Assembly (NCBI GenBank): GCA_963678255.2
Contig: CAXXTW010000002.1
Location: forward strand, 744,001-808,000
DNA length: 64,000 nucleotides
Source: G963678255 sp963678255
GTDB taxonomy: Bacteria > Cloacimonadota > Cloacimonadia > Cloacimonadales > WRIO01
Direction: 5' to 3'
Within the stretch, counting starts at the first letter, position 1, and each line of letters begins with the position of its first letter. Both the position numbers and the translations under genes were made by a program. Below the pieces are notes generated by a model that searched no databases, was not told the origin of the DNA, and saw nothing but the letters and a program-made list of their open reading frames with translations. Positions 53,601 through 61,486 of this stretch are shown in pieces.

Positions 53601-55458
53601 AGTTTGTTGGTCAGATTTAAAATTTACAGGAACGGGTAATGGGGTGTTTACTTATTTTGATGAGATTAACCATACCTACACCGTACAATGGAATAATGTA
53701 AGACAGACATATAATGGTTCATCTTCTCCTACTTTCTCATTTCAGATCATTCTTTATGATTCGCAATATTATCCTGGAAATCCAAATGATGGAATTATGA
53801 AAATACAATATCTTTCTTATCAATCTGGTTATTCTGGAACTGATGACGAACCATCAAACTACACCACAGTTGGTTTACAAAATGGCGACAGAACAGACGG
53901 ATTAACGTATGTTTATAATAATGTTTATAATTCAGCGGCTGCACCAATAAGTGCCCAAAAAGCAATATTCATAACTACAGAAAATAATATTTCAAACTTT
54001 TCATCAATTTTAAATATGCCGTATCAGTTGAATGTAAATGAAGATAATACTCTTAATGTTAATATATCCCAATATATTGAGGGATATTTACCTGAAAATG
54101 CAAATCAATACACAATAACCGTTCCTTCTACCAACCATTTTAACTGTGTAGTAAATGGGCTTAATCTTACTTTAACACCTCAGTTAAACTGGAATGGTAT
54201 TGAAACAATTCAAATCAATCTTGCATATAACAATTCCAATTATTTTGATATTTGTAGAATTGGTGTTAATTTTATAAATGATCCCCCTTATGTAAGACAA
54301 CCCATTTTGCCAATCAATTTTATTGATAATCATAGTTATTATTTACTAAATATAAAAAACTATTTTTCAGACCCAGATTCTTTGTATGGAGATCATTTAG
54401 CATATAATGTAGTTCCTGTAGATTCTATTGGAGTTACTATCAACAACAATGGTCAGGTCATAATTACCCCAGCCCAAAACTGGTCTGGCATCAGAACAAT
54501 TACTTTTATAGCAACAGATGACAGTTTAGCTACTTGTGAAACAACAGTTCTTGTTACAGTTGAAAATGTAAATGAACTACCTATTCTAAACTTTCCGAGT
54601 AATATATCCAGTAATGAAGACATACCTATTCATATAAACCTAGTATCTTACATAAGTGATTATGATACAAATTTCAATGATTTGACAATTATTGTAATAG
54701 GTTCTCAAAACATAGAATCTTTAATTAATGAAAATATGTTAACCTTAACACCTAGTCAAGACTGGTTTGGTTCACAATATGTTTATATTAGTGTATCTGA
54801 TGATATACAGAGAAAGAGTAAATCATTTGAAAGATCAAGATCTGTTGTTCAAGATTCAATATTAGTGAATATCAATCCAATTAATGATGCGCCAATCATA
54901 GTTTCAGTAACTCCAGATACAACAGATGTTTATGTGGAGAATAATCATTTATTATCATTTACTGTAAATGCTACAGATGCGGAAAATGATAATATAAACT
55001 ATCATTGGTTAATTAATCAGATTTTACAAACTCAAGAAGAATCTTCAAACACCTTTTCTCATACTTTCACTGAAGAAGGCGTTTATACACTCAGCTGTAA
55101 TGTTTCCGATAATTTATTAACAACAATAAAAAGCTGGGTTGTTCATGTGACACCAACAGCTAATACAGATGTTGAAATTCTTAAAACAGAGCTTTTAGCA
55201 AATTATCCTAATCCCTTTAATCCATCAACAAGAATAAACTACAATCTTTTAGAAACGCAAAATGTTAAATTAAAAATTTATAATGCGAAGGGTCAGCTAA
55301 TTAAAACACTAGTTAACGAAAAACAAAACAAAGGAAATTATTCTTGTGAATGGAAAGGAGATAATGAACAGGGACAAAATGTCGGTGCTGGAATTTATTT
55401 CTACGTTATGCAAACAAACAACTATAAAAAAATTAATAAAATGCTTCTATTGAAGTAA
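50617..55458 (+). CDS. Gingipain-like (C25) exported protein with FlgD-type secretion tail
   Basis: A 1613-residue secreted protein. The signal peptide (MCRKKNWLVIILLLLLSC) is followed by a C25 propeptide-like region (about 30-215) and a Peptidase_C25 fold (about 230-570: VILVGDSHG, GGDYLGDMFIGRLS, ASGGALFFNYRGYYGM, GIWLTCDTGYFSS). The nucleophile-position Cys463 is kept, but the catalytic His of gingipains (GHG) is replaced by Tyr435. Ig-like and HYR/cadherin-type modules follow, with repeated 'NEDN/NEDI...' and 'PINDAPI' segments, and a FlgD-type tail begins near 1525 (NYPNPFNPSTRINY, then LKIYNAKGQLIKTL). The tail should direct type IX-like export. It may be a pseudoprotease or an unusual cysteine peptidase. 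Confidence 0.9.
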   Translation: MCRKKNWLVIILLLLLSCLTAYQETNNEKPFTVITNSDGSVNLTFKLPDFEIKKISLNNQTYQTIEAKNGVSTVDEGMPELPFYSVSVAVPKNSSPQLVNLTTNKEETISSVQIAPTQSLREEESKSFIINTDFYSHSNSYPQQLVKISNPQQMRDYTIININVFPFSFNPKTSSLQVNKEISFTINSNCNSTIQYQNNTKISPNFEPLYKAIISNYEQVRNPYAQYQQPSILIIYPNNANVANTISSLAKWKRQKGFVVNAVSTLETGTTNSTILAYIQNQYNNSPNPPEYVILVGDSHGSLSIPTFSKNYGFFEGTGDYPYTHVAGGDYLGDMFIGRLSIDSENTLQIIVSKIIMFEKTPTLAGTTWMNNNLLVGDTVPSGISCIHTNKYIKEEMISYDPAHQFTELYGSEPSAISMQTYASGGALFFNYRGYYGMSGFTNSNISGLTNIGKPFVGIWLTCDTGYFSSTYSVSRIETALRVGTITNPKGAICALGMSTSHTLTGYNNLMNTGMVHGLFTLGMNDMGQAQLYSKIKLVQTYSSFSAAAHDLAHWMNMMGDPSTSIYKTIPQGIVATFPSEIPQGTNSITFHTANSSTQPINDCNVNICTTNNDFYNGKTDENGNVTITFPSEVTGPYTVVITKPQYISQTSTINTQAEGIVSLNTYQITDPSGNNNSQINSGETISLATTFKNFSTQNYSNATIIMQSNSPYILIADSLINLTSFNANNISTTHNFVFTVKSCTPNNTIIPIRFKFIANSTVNYSEIALPVYGTDLTFISYNAEPNLNYIPIGTPTNLKIMLKNTGFVNLSELDAYLLTDNNNLTINDNYGSYSTILVDQQAENNINTFNITINPAVIPGTQILVHLNISNISGLIKSIPFMLTTVNPTVTNPVGPDSYGYLMFDMNDASYPEVPVYEWNSITSIGTNTLLIDSGDDGDHVTQKPLPFNFRYYGQTFNEISIGTNGWISFGATEQTCMRNSALPWFNAPSNMVAVCWSDLKFTGTGNGVFTYFDEINHTYTVQWNNVRQTYNGSSSPTFSFQIILYDSQYYPGNPNDGIMKIQYLSYQSGYSGTDDEPSNYTTVGLQNGDRTDGLTYVYNNVYNSAAAPISAQKAIFITTENNISNFSSILNMPYQLNVNEDNTLNVNISQYIEGYLPENANQYTITVPSTNHFNCVVNGLNLTLTPQLNWNGIETIQINLAYNNSNYFDICRIGVNFINDPPYVRQPILPINFIDNHSYYLLNIKNYFSDPDSLYGDHLAYNVVPVDSIGVTINNNGQVIITPAQNWSGIRTITFIATDDSLATCETTVLVTVENVNELPILNFPSNISSNEDIPIHINLVSYISDYDTNFNDLTIIVIGSQNIESLINENMLTLTPSQDWFGSQYVYISVSDDIQRKSKSFERSRSVVQDSILVNINPINDAPIIVSVTPDTTDVYVENNHLLSFTVNATDAENDNINYHWLINQILQTQEESSNTFSHTFTEEGVYTLSCNVSDNLLTTIKSWVVHVTPTANTDVEILKTELLANYPNPFNPSTRINYNLLETQNVKLKIYNAKGQLIKTLVNEKQNKGNYSCEWKGDNEQGQNVGAGIYFYVMQTNNYKKINKMLLLK

Positions 55459-55472
55459 TCTGAATCAATGTC

Positions 55473-55505
55473 AAAACAGGGCAGTATATTCTGTCCTGTT
55501 TTTTT
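55473..55505 (+). terminator. Rho-independent terminator of the C25-like gene
   Basis: A 12-bp stem with one G-T pair (AAAACAGGGCAG / CTGTCCTGTTTT) around loop TATATT is followed by a T run, 15 bp past the stop codon. Confidence 0.85.
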
Positions 55506-55513
55506 AATACAAA

Positions 55514-55543
55514 AAGAGAGCTAACAGGTTAGCCAGCTCTCTT
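55514..55543 (-). terminator. Rho-independent terminator of ackA
   Basis: A 9-bp stem (AAGAGAGCT / AGCTCTCTT) with a 12-nt loop and T-rich minus-strand 3' side lies 20 bp past the ackA stop. Confidence 0.7.
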
Positions 55544-55562
55544 AAAAAAAGTAAATATTATT

Positions 55563-56810
55563 TTATAGTTGGTTATTTTTTAAAGGATGATAAATCAACT
55601 CATAGGAATCAATAGCTATTTGTAGTTCCTCATTTGTTGGGATCACCATTATGGTAACAGGAGAATATTCATGAGAAACAATTCCTTCAGAAAACCCTAA
55701 TCTATTATTTAGAGAATAATCCATGAATACACCAATATTTTCCAGATTATGACAAATTCTTTCTCTCATGCGGACACCGTACTGACCAATTCCTCCAGTG
55801 AAAACCAAACAATCAACCTTTACCAAATTTGCTGAATAACCACCAATATATCGTCTAATTCTATAAGCATAAACATCTAAAGCTTCAATAGCATTTTGAT
55901 TACCATTTTCAACTTCTTTTTCTAAATCTCTCAGGTCATTGGATATTTGAGATAAACCTAATAATCCAGATTTCTTATTAAGTAGATTATTAAGATCTTT
56001 AGAAGAATAACCTCTGTCCATTAAATAAAGAAGTATAGAAGGATCAATATCACCACATCGAGTACCCATTATCAAGCCCTCAAGAGGGGTAAATCCCATA
56101 GAAGTATCAACTGATTTTCCATGATTTATTGCAGTAATTGAGGCTCCGTTACCAAGATGACAAGTGATGAGATTTGTATTCTCAGCATGTCGTCTCATAA
56201 GTTTTAAAGCTCTATTAGCAACAAAACGATGGCTTGTTCCATGAAATCCATATTTTCTAATCTTATAATTATCATAAAGTTCTCTAGGTAACCCATATAA
56301 ATAGGCAGAAGGAGGTAATGTTTGATGAAAAGCAGTATCAAAGACAGCGACCTGTTTTACACCAGGAAAGAGAAGTTCAGAAACCACAATACCAGTAAGG
56401 TTAGGAGGATTATGTAGAGGAGCTAATTCGACATTTTCTTCAATAGCTTTTATAACTGAGGAATCAATAATAACTGAAGAAGCGTATTTTTCGCCACCAT
56501 GAACCACTCGATGACCAATACCACCAATACAGTTTAAATCTTCTATGATACCAAATTCTTTGTCTAAAAGGGCACCAATAACCATTTTCATTGCTTCATT
56601 ATGATCAGGGATTCCTGTTTTACGAGTATAAACACCCTTTAATGAGCTTTGGGTAATTGTGCCGTTAGCTTCGCCAATTCTCTCCACAAGTCCTTTTCCA
56701 AGAGATATTTGAGAAGGCATTTGATAAATTTCATACTTTAAAGATGAGCTTCCACAATTAATAATTAAAATCATAGTTTCATTTTTTTCAGGTTTTTCAT
56801 TAAAATCCAT
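55563..56810 (-). CDS. ackA: Acetate kinase
   Basis: A 415-residue ASKHA-fold kinase that converts acetyl phosphate and ADP to acetate and ATP, the classic fermentative substrate-level phosphorylation. Motifs: LIINCGSSSLKYEIY (phosphate 1), GHRVVHGGEKY, FDTAFHQTLP, RKYGFHGTSHRFVA, THLGNGAS-type CHLGNGASITAI, DTSMGFTPLEGLIMGTRCGD and FTGGIGQYGV. The first 12 residues (MDFNEKPEKNET) precede the usual 'MILIINCG' start; the strong GGAGGG directly before the first ATG, and its absence before the second, favour the longer form. No phosphotransacetylase gene is adjacent. It is divergent from gpsA across a region with a 10-bp inverted repeat. Confidence 0.97.
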   Translation of the reverse strand: MDFNEKPEKNETMILIINCGSSSLKYEIYQMPSQISLGKGLVERIGEANGTITQSSLKGVYTRKTGIPDHNEAMKMVIGALLDKEFGIIEDLNCIGGIGHRVVHGGEKYASSVIIDSSVIKAIEENVELAPLHNPPNLTGIVVSELLFPGVKQVAVFDTAFHQTLPPSAYLYGLPRELYDNYKIRKYGFHGTSHRFVANRALKLMRRHAENTNLITCHLGNGASITAINHGKSVDTSMGFTPLEGLIMGTRCGDIDPSILLYLMDRGYSSKDLNNLLNKKSGLLGLSQISNDLRDLEKEVENGNQNAIEALDVYAYRIRRYIGGYSANLVKVDCLVFTGGIGQYGVRMRERICHNLENIGVFMDYSLNNRLGFSEGIVSHEYSPVTIMVIPTNEELQIAIDSYELIYHPLKNNQL

Positions 56811-56836
56811 TTTCCCTCCATATAGAGTAATTTTTC

Positions 56837-56878
56837 AATATTGTCACAAATATCATCTTAATGTGTTTTGACAATATT
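56837..56878. promoter_or_regulatory. Inverted repeat in the ackA/gpsA divergent control region
   Basis: AATATTGTCA (56837-56846) and TGACAATATT (56869-56878) form perfect 10-bp arms 22 bp apart, about two helical turns, on the same face of DNA. It lies between the two divergent starts and could bind a dimeric regulator; the TTGTNA core recalls redox regulators such as Rex only loosely. Confidence 0.5.
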
Positions 56879-56945
56879 TTTATTTTATTTTTCAGTTTCC
56901 TTGACAAAGTTTTGAGTATAAATAATTAAGATGTATGGAGGAAGT

Positions 56946-57962
56946 ATGTCAAAGATCATAATATTAGGAGGGGGAAGCTGGGGTTTATCCATGGCAAATA
57001 TGCTTGATAAATTTCATCATAATGTTACAGTTTGGGAAATTAATCAGGCTTATGTGGATGAATTAAAAGAAATGAGATCCAGCACTCGTTTTCTTCCAAA
57101 CATAAAATTTTGCGATTCCATCTTTTTTAGTTCATCTTTGCAAGAAGTTTTTAAATTTCAGGAAAATGATTTAATGATTTTGGCTATACCTTCTCAATAT
57201 GTACGTGAAACAGTAAAAAAAATAATACCCTATATTACTAAACAAAAAAGTCTAAAGGGAATTATAAATCTAGCCAAGGGTTTGGAGATATCAACATTAA
57301 AACGAATGAGTGAAGTGATAAAAGAAGAATTACCCGTGCAACTACAGAATATGGTTTCAACACTTTCAGGACCCAGTCATGCTGAAGAAGTGGCAAAAGA
57401 GAATCCAACCGCAATTGTTTTAGCAGGCAATGATCCAGACTCCATAAAATATGTGCAAAAAACAATAACTAATCATTTTTTTAGAGTTTATACAAGTACT
57501 GATTTAATCGGTGTTGAAATTGGTGGAGCTGTAAAAAACATTATTTCTATTGCAGCTGGAATCATAGATGGATTAGGATTTGGAGATAATACAAAAGGTG
57601 CACTTTTAACCAGAGGTATAGCAGAGATACAAAGATTGGGAATTGCAGTACATGCTGATCCAAAAACATTTCAGGGTCTTTCAGGAATAGGAGACTTAAT
57701 AACAACATCAATTTCTTTACATTCGAGAAATCGGCATGTTGGTTATGAATTGGGAAAAGGCAGATCCTTAGAAGAAATTTTAAGCCAAATGGTTATGGTG
57801 GCAGAAGGAATAAATTCAACCAAAGCCATCTGGAAACTAAAAGAAGAATTAAAAGTAGAAATGCCAATAACAGAGCAAATCTATCAGGTTTTATTTCTTA
57901 AAAAGAATCCTCGAACAGCTTTAACAGAGTTAATGACAAGGAGTCTGAAAGATGAATACTAA
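56946..57962 (+). CDS. gpsA: Glycerol-3-phosphate dehydrogenase [NAD(P)+]
   Basis: A 338-residue enzyme that reduces dihydroxyacetone phosphate to sn-glycerol-3-phosphate for phospholipid synthesis. The dinucleotide motif IIILGGGSWGLSMA opens the protein; LSGPSHAEEVA, EIGGAVKNIISIAAGI (catalytic Lys), NTKGALLTRGIAEIQRLG and GLSGIGDLITTSISLHSRNR follow. I use the ATG at 56946 because GGAGGAAGT precedes it; an in-frame ATG at 56931 overlaps that ribosome site. The last 11 bp overlap the aldolase gene. Confidence 0.97.
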   Translation: MSKIIILGGGSWGLSMANMLDKFHHNVTVWEINQAYVDELKEMRSSTRFLPNIKFCDSIFFSSSLQEVFKFQENDLMILAIPSQYVRETVKKIIPYITKQKSLKGIINLAKGLEISTLKRMSEVIKEELPVQLQNMVSTLSGPSHAEEVAKENPTAIVLAGNDPDSIKYVQKTITNHFFRVYTSTDLIGVEIGGAVKNIISIAAGIIDGLGFGDNTKGALLTRGIAEIQRLGIAVHADPKTFQGLSGIGDLITTSISLHSRNRHVGYELGKGRSLEEILSQMVMVAEGINSTKAIWKLKEELKVEMPITEQIYQVLFLKKNPRTALTELMTRSLKDEY

Positions 57963-58650
57963 AGAAATTTTTAAAGAAATATCAGAAGTATCTAATCATC
58001 TGTTTCATATGGGATGGGCAGAAAGAAATGCTGGGAATATATCTATACGATTAACTATAGATTCCATTCCTGATAGTTTTTCCAAAGAGATTTATATTAA
58101 ACATGATTTTTTAATAAATTGCCCTAAAGTCATGTATTTATTAGTGTCCACCACAGGGTCGAGAATGAGATTGATAACAAAAAATCCAGAAGATCATTTT
58201 GGTTTGCTCTATTGCCATGGAAACGAGATAAAATGGTACACCGCAGACACAGACAATTTACCAAGTTCAGAGTGGATTTCTCACTTAAGAATGCATATAT
58301 TTTTAGAGTTACACAAACCTTCTCATAAAATCATACTTCATACACATCCAACAGAGCTAATAGCCTTATCACACAAGTTATATTCATGTACTGAAGCACA
58401 GATAAATGACACCTTATGGGACATAATGCCTGAAGTGAAATATTTTATTCCAGAAGGGTTAGGCTATGTAGAACTTTTTGATCCAGGGAGTGATGAATTA
58501 GCTCAAAACACAATATTAGAATTGATAAATCATTCGGTTGTTTTATGGAAGAAACATGGTTGCTTGGCAAGTGCAAAAAATTTATGGGAAGCTATTGAAC
58601 AGATAGAAATCCTCAATAAAGCAGCAAAGATTTATTTATTAGCTTACTAA
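57952..58650 (+). CDS. Class II aldolase, rhamnulose-1-phosphate aldolase-like
   Basis: A 232-residue zinc aldolase of the AraD/RhaD/FucA family. The N-terminal GWAERNAGNISIRL, the phosphate loop segment LLVSTTGSRMR, EWISHLRMHIFLELHK (catalytic acidic residue region), the zinc ligands HTHP (LHTHPTELIAL) and VLWKKHGCLASA match RhaD in order. RhaD cleaves L-rhamnulose-1-phosphate to dihydroxyacetone phosphate and L-lactaldehyde. No rhamnose isomerase or kinase is nearby, so the real substrate may differ. The start overlaps gpsA by 11 bp, linking a DHAP producer to a DHAP consumer. Confidence 0.82.
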   Translation: MNTKEIFKEISEVSNHLFHMGWAERNAGNISIRLTIDSIPDSFSKEIYIKHDFLINCPKVMYLLVSTTGSRMRLITKNPEDHFGLLYCHGNEIKWYTADTDNLPSSEWISHLRMHIFLELHKPSHKIILHTHPTELIALSHKLYSCTEAQINDTLWDIMPEVKYFIPEGLGYVELFDPGSDELAQNTILELINHSVVLWKKHGCLASAKNLWEAIEQIEILNKAAKIYLLAY

Positions 58651-58674
58651 AAACAGGAAAATTAAACAAAAGAG

Positions 58675-58703
58675 TTGACAAATTCAATTTAAATTTAATA
58701 AAT
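58675..58703 (+). promoter_or_regulatory. Candidate promoter of the coiled-coil protein gene
   Basis: TTGACA (58675-58680) is a perfect -35 box; ATAAAT (58698-58703) follows after 17 bp. The leader would be about 80 bases. The -10 match is moderate. Confidence 0.4.
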
Positions 58704-58790
58704 TAGTTTTAAAATAAATCAAATAATTGATTTTAGATTAAATAAGATTATTATTTAAAATAATATTTAGCATAATTGAAAGGTGGAAGT

Positions 58791-59687
58791 ATGAAAGATA
58801 CAAAAGTATTATTTATTGTTATAAGTGTTGTATTAGCAATAGTAGTAATTTTTACATTAGTACATAACAGCAAATTAAAAAGAGATAATGACAAAGTTCA
58901 AGCTTATTTTGATCAAACATTACAAGCCTTAAATGAAATTCAGGATAGTCTTTCAATAATTGATACTAAGGATTTAGTCATACACAGAATAGCCACAGAT
59001 CCAGAACTTTCAGACACAAGCTCAGTAAATCCCAAAGACAGAATAATGATTTCAATCCAAAACATTAATAATTATATAGCACAGAATAAGGAAAGATTAA
59101 CAAATCTAGAACAACAATTAAAAGACAAGCAGATAAATATAGTAGGTTTAAATCGGATGATTACCAGCCTTAAGAAAAACATAGTAGAAAAGGAACAGAT
59201 AATTATAGAATTAACGCAACAGGTAGGATCCCTTCAGGAAAAGATCATAAGAGAAAGAGAAACAGCTTCACTAGAGATTTCTGCCAGAGAAGAAACTATT
59301 CAGACGCAATTATCTACCATTGATAATCAAGAAAAAACAATTACAGAACAAAGCACAACTTTAGAAAAACAAGAAGAAGAGCTTAACACAATCTATTATG
59401 TTATCGGAACTAAAAAAGAGCTTATAGCAAAAAATTTCTTAACAAAAGGCGGATTTTTCTCTAGTTCAAAAAAAACCTCTGAATATACAGATTCTGAGAT
59501 GAAACAATTGAATCTATTAGAAAAAAAAGAAATCCACATTGATGCACCTTTTAAAAAAGTTAAAGTATTAACAGAACAATCAAAATCATCGTATAAAATT
59601 GAAGATATCGGCACCTATACAAAATTTAGAGTAATTCAAACAAATGAGTTTCGAAAAGTTAAATATTTAATCATTCAAACAGATTAA
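58791..59687 (+). CDS. Membrane-anchored coiled-coil protein
   Basis: A 298-residue protein with an N-terminal membrane helix (residues about 6-24, VLFIVISVVLAIVVIF), a long coiled coil with Glu/Gln/Lys heptads (about 30-195), and a compact beta-rich C-terminal domain (about 200-298) beginning YYVIGTKKELIAKNFLT. The 'YYVIGT-KEL' plus 'GGFF' ending resembles Bacteroidota proteins that databases label collagen-binding adhesin-like (Cbp1 family); adhesion itself is not shown. The ATG at 58791 has GGTGGAAGT upstream; a TTG further up is unlikely. It is anchored to the inner membrane or, less likely, exported. A hairpin terminator follows. Confidence 0.75.
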   Translation: MKDTKVLFIVISVVLAIVVIFTLVHNSKLKRDNDKVQAYFDQTLQALNEIQDSLSIIDTKDLVIHRIATDPELSDTSSVNPKDRIMISIQNINNYIAQNKERLTNLEQQLKDKQINIVGLNRMITSLKKNIVEKEQIIIELTQQVGSLQEKIIRERETASLEISAREETIQTQLSTIDNQEKTITEQSTTLEKQEEELNTIYYVIGTKKELIAKNFLTKGGFFSSSKKTSEYTDSEMKQLNLLEKKEIHIDAPFKKVKVLTEQSKSSYKIEDIGTYTKFRVIQTNEFRKVKYLIIQTD

Positions 59688-59704
59688 TTAATATCCAAAA
59701 AATT

Positions 59705-59731
59705 AAGAGCGAAGAGTAGATCTTCGCTCTT
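59705..59731. terminator. Bidirectional rho-independent terminator
   Basis: A perfect 11-bp stem (AAGAGCGAAGA / TCTTCGCTCTT) with loop GTAGA and flanking A/T runs separates the convergent coiled-coil and SUMF1-type genes. Confidence 0.85.
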
Positions 59732-59738
59732 TTTAATA

Positions 59739-60920
59739 TTAATTAGAATATTTTAAACAACGGAAACCTACAGCGGGACTATAATAATGATAGACAAGAA
59801 AAGCCCTATGATAAGATTTTAGAGTATCATTATTGCTTTGCCAATTCCCACCTTTAATTAAGCGATTATTATTTTCAATATTATTCAGATCATAATAACC
59901 ATTCAACCAATTTGATACATTGCCAGACATATCATAAACACCATATGGAGAAGGACTATCCAAGGTATTTGGATTGTTTCCATTGTAATATCCAACAGGT
60001 GTTGTACCATTATCCCAAGGGTCATCACTGTTAAAATAATTAACCCTTAGTGAGCTTAAAGTAGAGCCGTACGGATAAAGATCCCCAGTCATACCTCTTG
60101 CTGATTTTTCCCATTCAAACTCATTTGGAAGAGTAAGTCCATAAAAACGAGCAAAAGCCCAAGCTCCAAACCATGTTAAATAATTAACAGGATGATTATC
60201 AAAACTTCCTTGAACCCATGCAGCAGGAACATCTGTCTCAAATTGACCATTATTAAATATAATCCTACCATACAAATATGTATGAGACAAACCCATACTA
60301 TAAAATATTTGATCTCCAGCAGGAATCCTATCATCTCCTGTAAAATATCCCATTACATCATTCCCAGAGATATATATACTATCAACCGCTAAAGCTTCTT
60401 GTAAAAATTGACAATACTGGCTATTTGTCACATCATACTTCATAATTTGAAAATCATAATCTAGTGATAGTATGGATGAATAATTATTGTCATCAGTAGG
60501 ATATCCAAAAGTATAATTTCCTGCAGGAACATTACACCATTCAAAGTCATCAGCTATTTGATTTTTTAAGTCATCTGCAATAACATTAAAACGATAATTG
60601 ATACTAAACTCTTCAGGAATATTTAAACCTGCATCCCAAATTATATGTTTTGAAGTTCCTGAAATTACACCAAGGCCAATATCTCCTGATAAATATTCGT
60701 TATTTAACTCTACATTCCAGTTTAAGCCTTCATTATTAGAAACTTTTAAAATAATCTCAAGAGTGTCAGAGTCATTATCATAGACATCATAATAAATATC
60801 TACTAATTTTGAACCATCAGTTCTTTGTAATACAGATATATTGGAGAGAACTGGAGCTGTATTGGCAAAAAGCAAGAAACTATGAAAAGTAAAAAAAATA
60901 AATAAAAGAACTGATTTCAT
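59739..60920 (-). CDS. Exported formylglycine-generating enzyme-type (SUMF1/EgtB/PvdO) protein
   Basis: A 393-residue secreted protein. The signal peptide (MKSVLLFIFFTFHSFLLFA) is followed by an Ig-like N-terminal part (about 22-115: DIYYDVYDNDSDTLEI, GLNWNVELNN, IIWDAGLNIPEEFS). From about 125 comes the FGE-sulfatase fold: FEWCNVPAGNYTFGYP, YDVTNSQYCQFL, HPVNYLTWFGAWAFARF, GLTLPNEFEWEKSARG, GVYDMSGNVSNW, IKGGNWQSN and AVGFRC. The copper-site cysteine pair of true FGEs is not evident, so a sugar- or lectin-like or other non-oxidase role is possible. It has its own promoter; the FGE fold with an N-terminal Ig module is common in Cloacimonadota-like genomes. Confidence 0.88.
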   Translation of the reverse strand: MKSVLLFIFFTFHSFLLFANTAPVLSNISVLQRTDGSKLVDIYYDVYDNDSDTLEIILKVSNNEGLNWNVELNNEYLSGDIGLGVISGTSKHIIWDAGLNIPEEFSINYRFNVIADDLKNQIADDFEWCNVPAGNYTFGYPTDDNNYSSILSLDYDFQIMKYDVTNSQYCQFLQEALAVDSIYISGNDVMGYFTGDDRIPAGDQIFYSMGLSHTYLYGRIIFNNGQFETDVPAAWVQGSFDNHPVNYLTWFGAWAFARFYGLTLPNEFEWEKSARGMTGDLYPYGSTLSSLRVNYFNSDDPWDNGTTPVGYYNGNNPNTLDSPSPYGVYDMSGNVSNWLNGYYDLNNIENNNRLIKGGNWQSNNDTLKSYHRAFLVYHYYSPAVGFRCLKYSN

Positions 60921-60950
60921 AATAAACCTCCTAAGTCTTTAATTAAATTA

Positions 60951-60979
60951 TTAATAACTTAAACTTAAAAACAAGTCAA
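60951..60979 (-). promoter_or_regulatory. Sigma-70-type promoter of the SUMF1-type gene
   Basis: Minus-strand TTGACT (60974-60979) and TATTAA (60951-60956) are 17 bp apart; a TAGGAGG ribosome site and the start codon at 60920 follow. Confidence 0.6.
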
Positions 60980-61045
60980 GTAAGAAAATCATCATTTTTG
61001 AGAGATAACAATTTTATTTTCATTTTGTAATATCTACAATATCAT

Positions 61046-61486
61046 TTATAATAATGTCAACAAAATGAGTGAGTCGAATACTCTCCAATTTTTGAACCTG
61101 AGTATTGTCCACTTGAGTTTTCTTAGTTCAAGTAAAAAATGGGTTTTAGCTATTACAAAAGCAGGGAGAAGCTGAGTTTGACGAAGATTAAGATCAATCA
61201 TGGATATGTAATTCTCGATGAATTCACAAGAAATTTGGATAAACTGGCTGAGAGTTGACGTTACTTTTTTAATTTTGTAAGATAGTTCAAGTTGATGAAA
61301 TCAAAAACAGATATTTGCCAAAGAGTTTTAGATAGAGATCACAGTAAGAGATTTCATTTTTAAATAATTTTTGAACTACAGAGAAAATGAAAGAATAAAT
61401 TATAAGTGTATAATATTTGAATATTTTGAACCTAAGTCTTTAAGATGTTCTTTTGGTGGTAATACAAGCTTATATTGCATATTCAT
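61046..61486 (-). pseudogene. Possible decayed gene of unknown family
   Basis: From ATG 61486, with GGAG upstream, a frame reads MNMQYKLVLPPKEHLKDLG and stops after 28 codons. Coding-like text continues in a second frame (VVQKLFKNEISYCDLYLKLF) and then in a third, open for 84 codons down to TAA at 61046 (contains FIENYISMIDLNLRQTQLL). Restoring two frameshifts would give about 140 residues. I do not recognise the family; a transposase relic is one possibility. AT-rich DNA can give such frames by chance. Confidence 0.3.
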
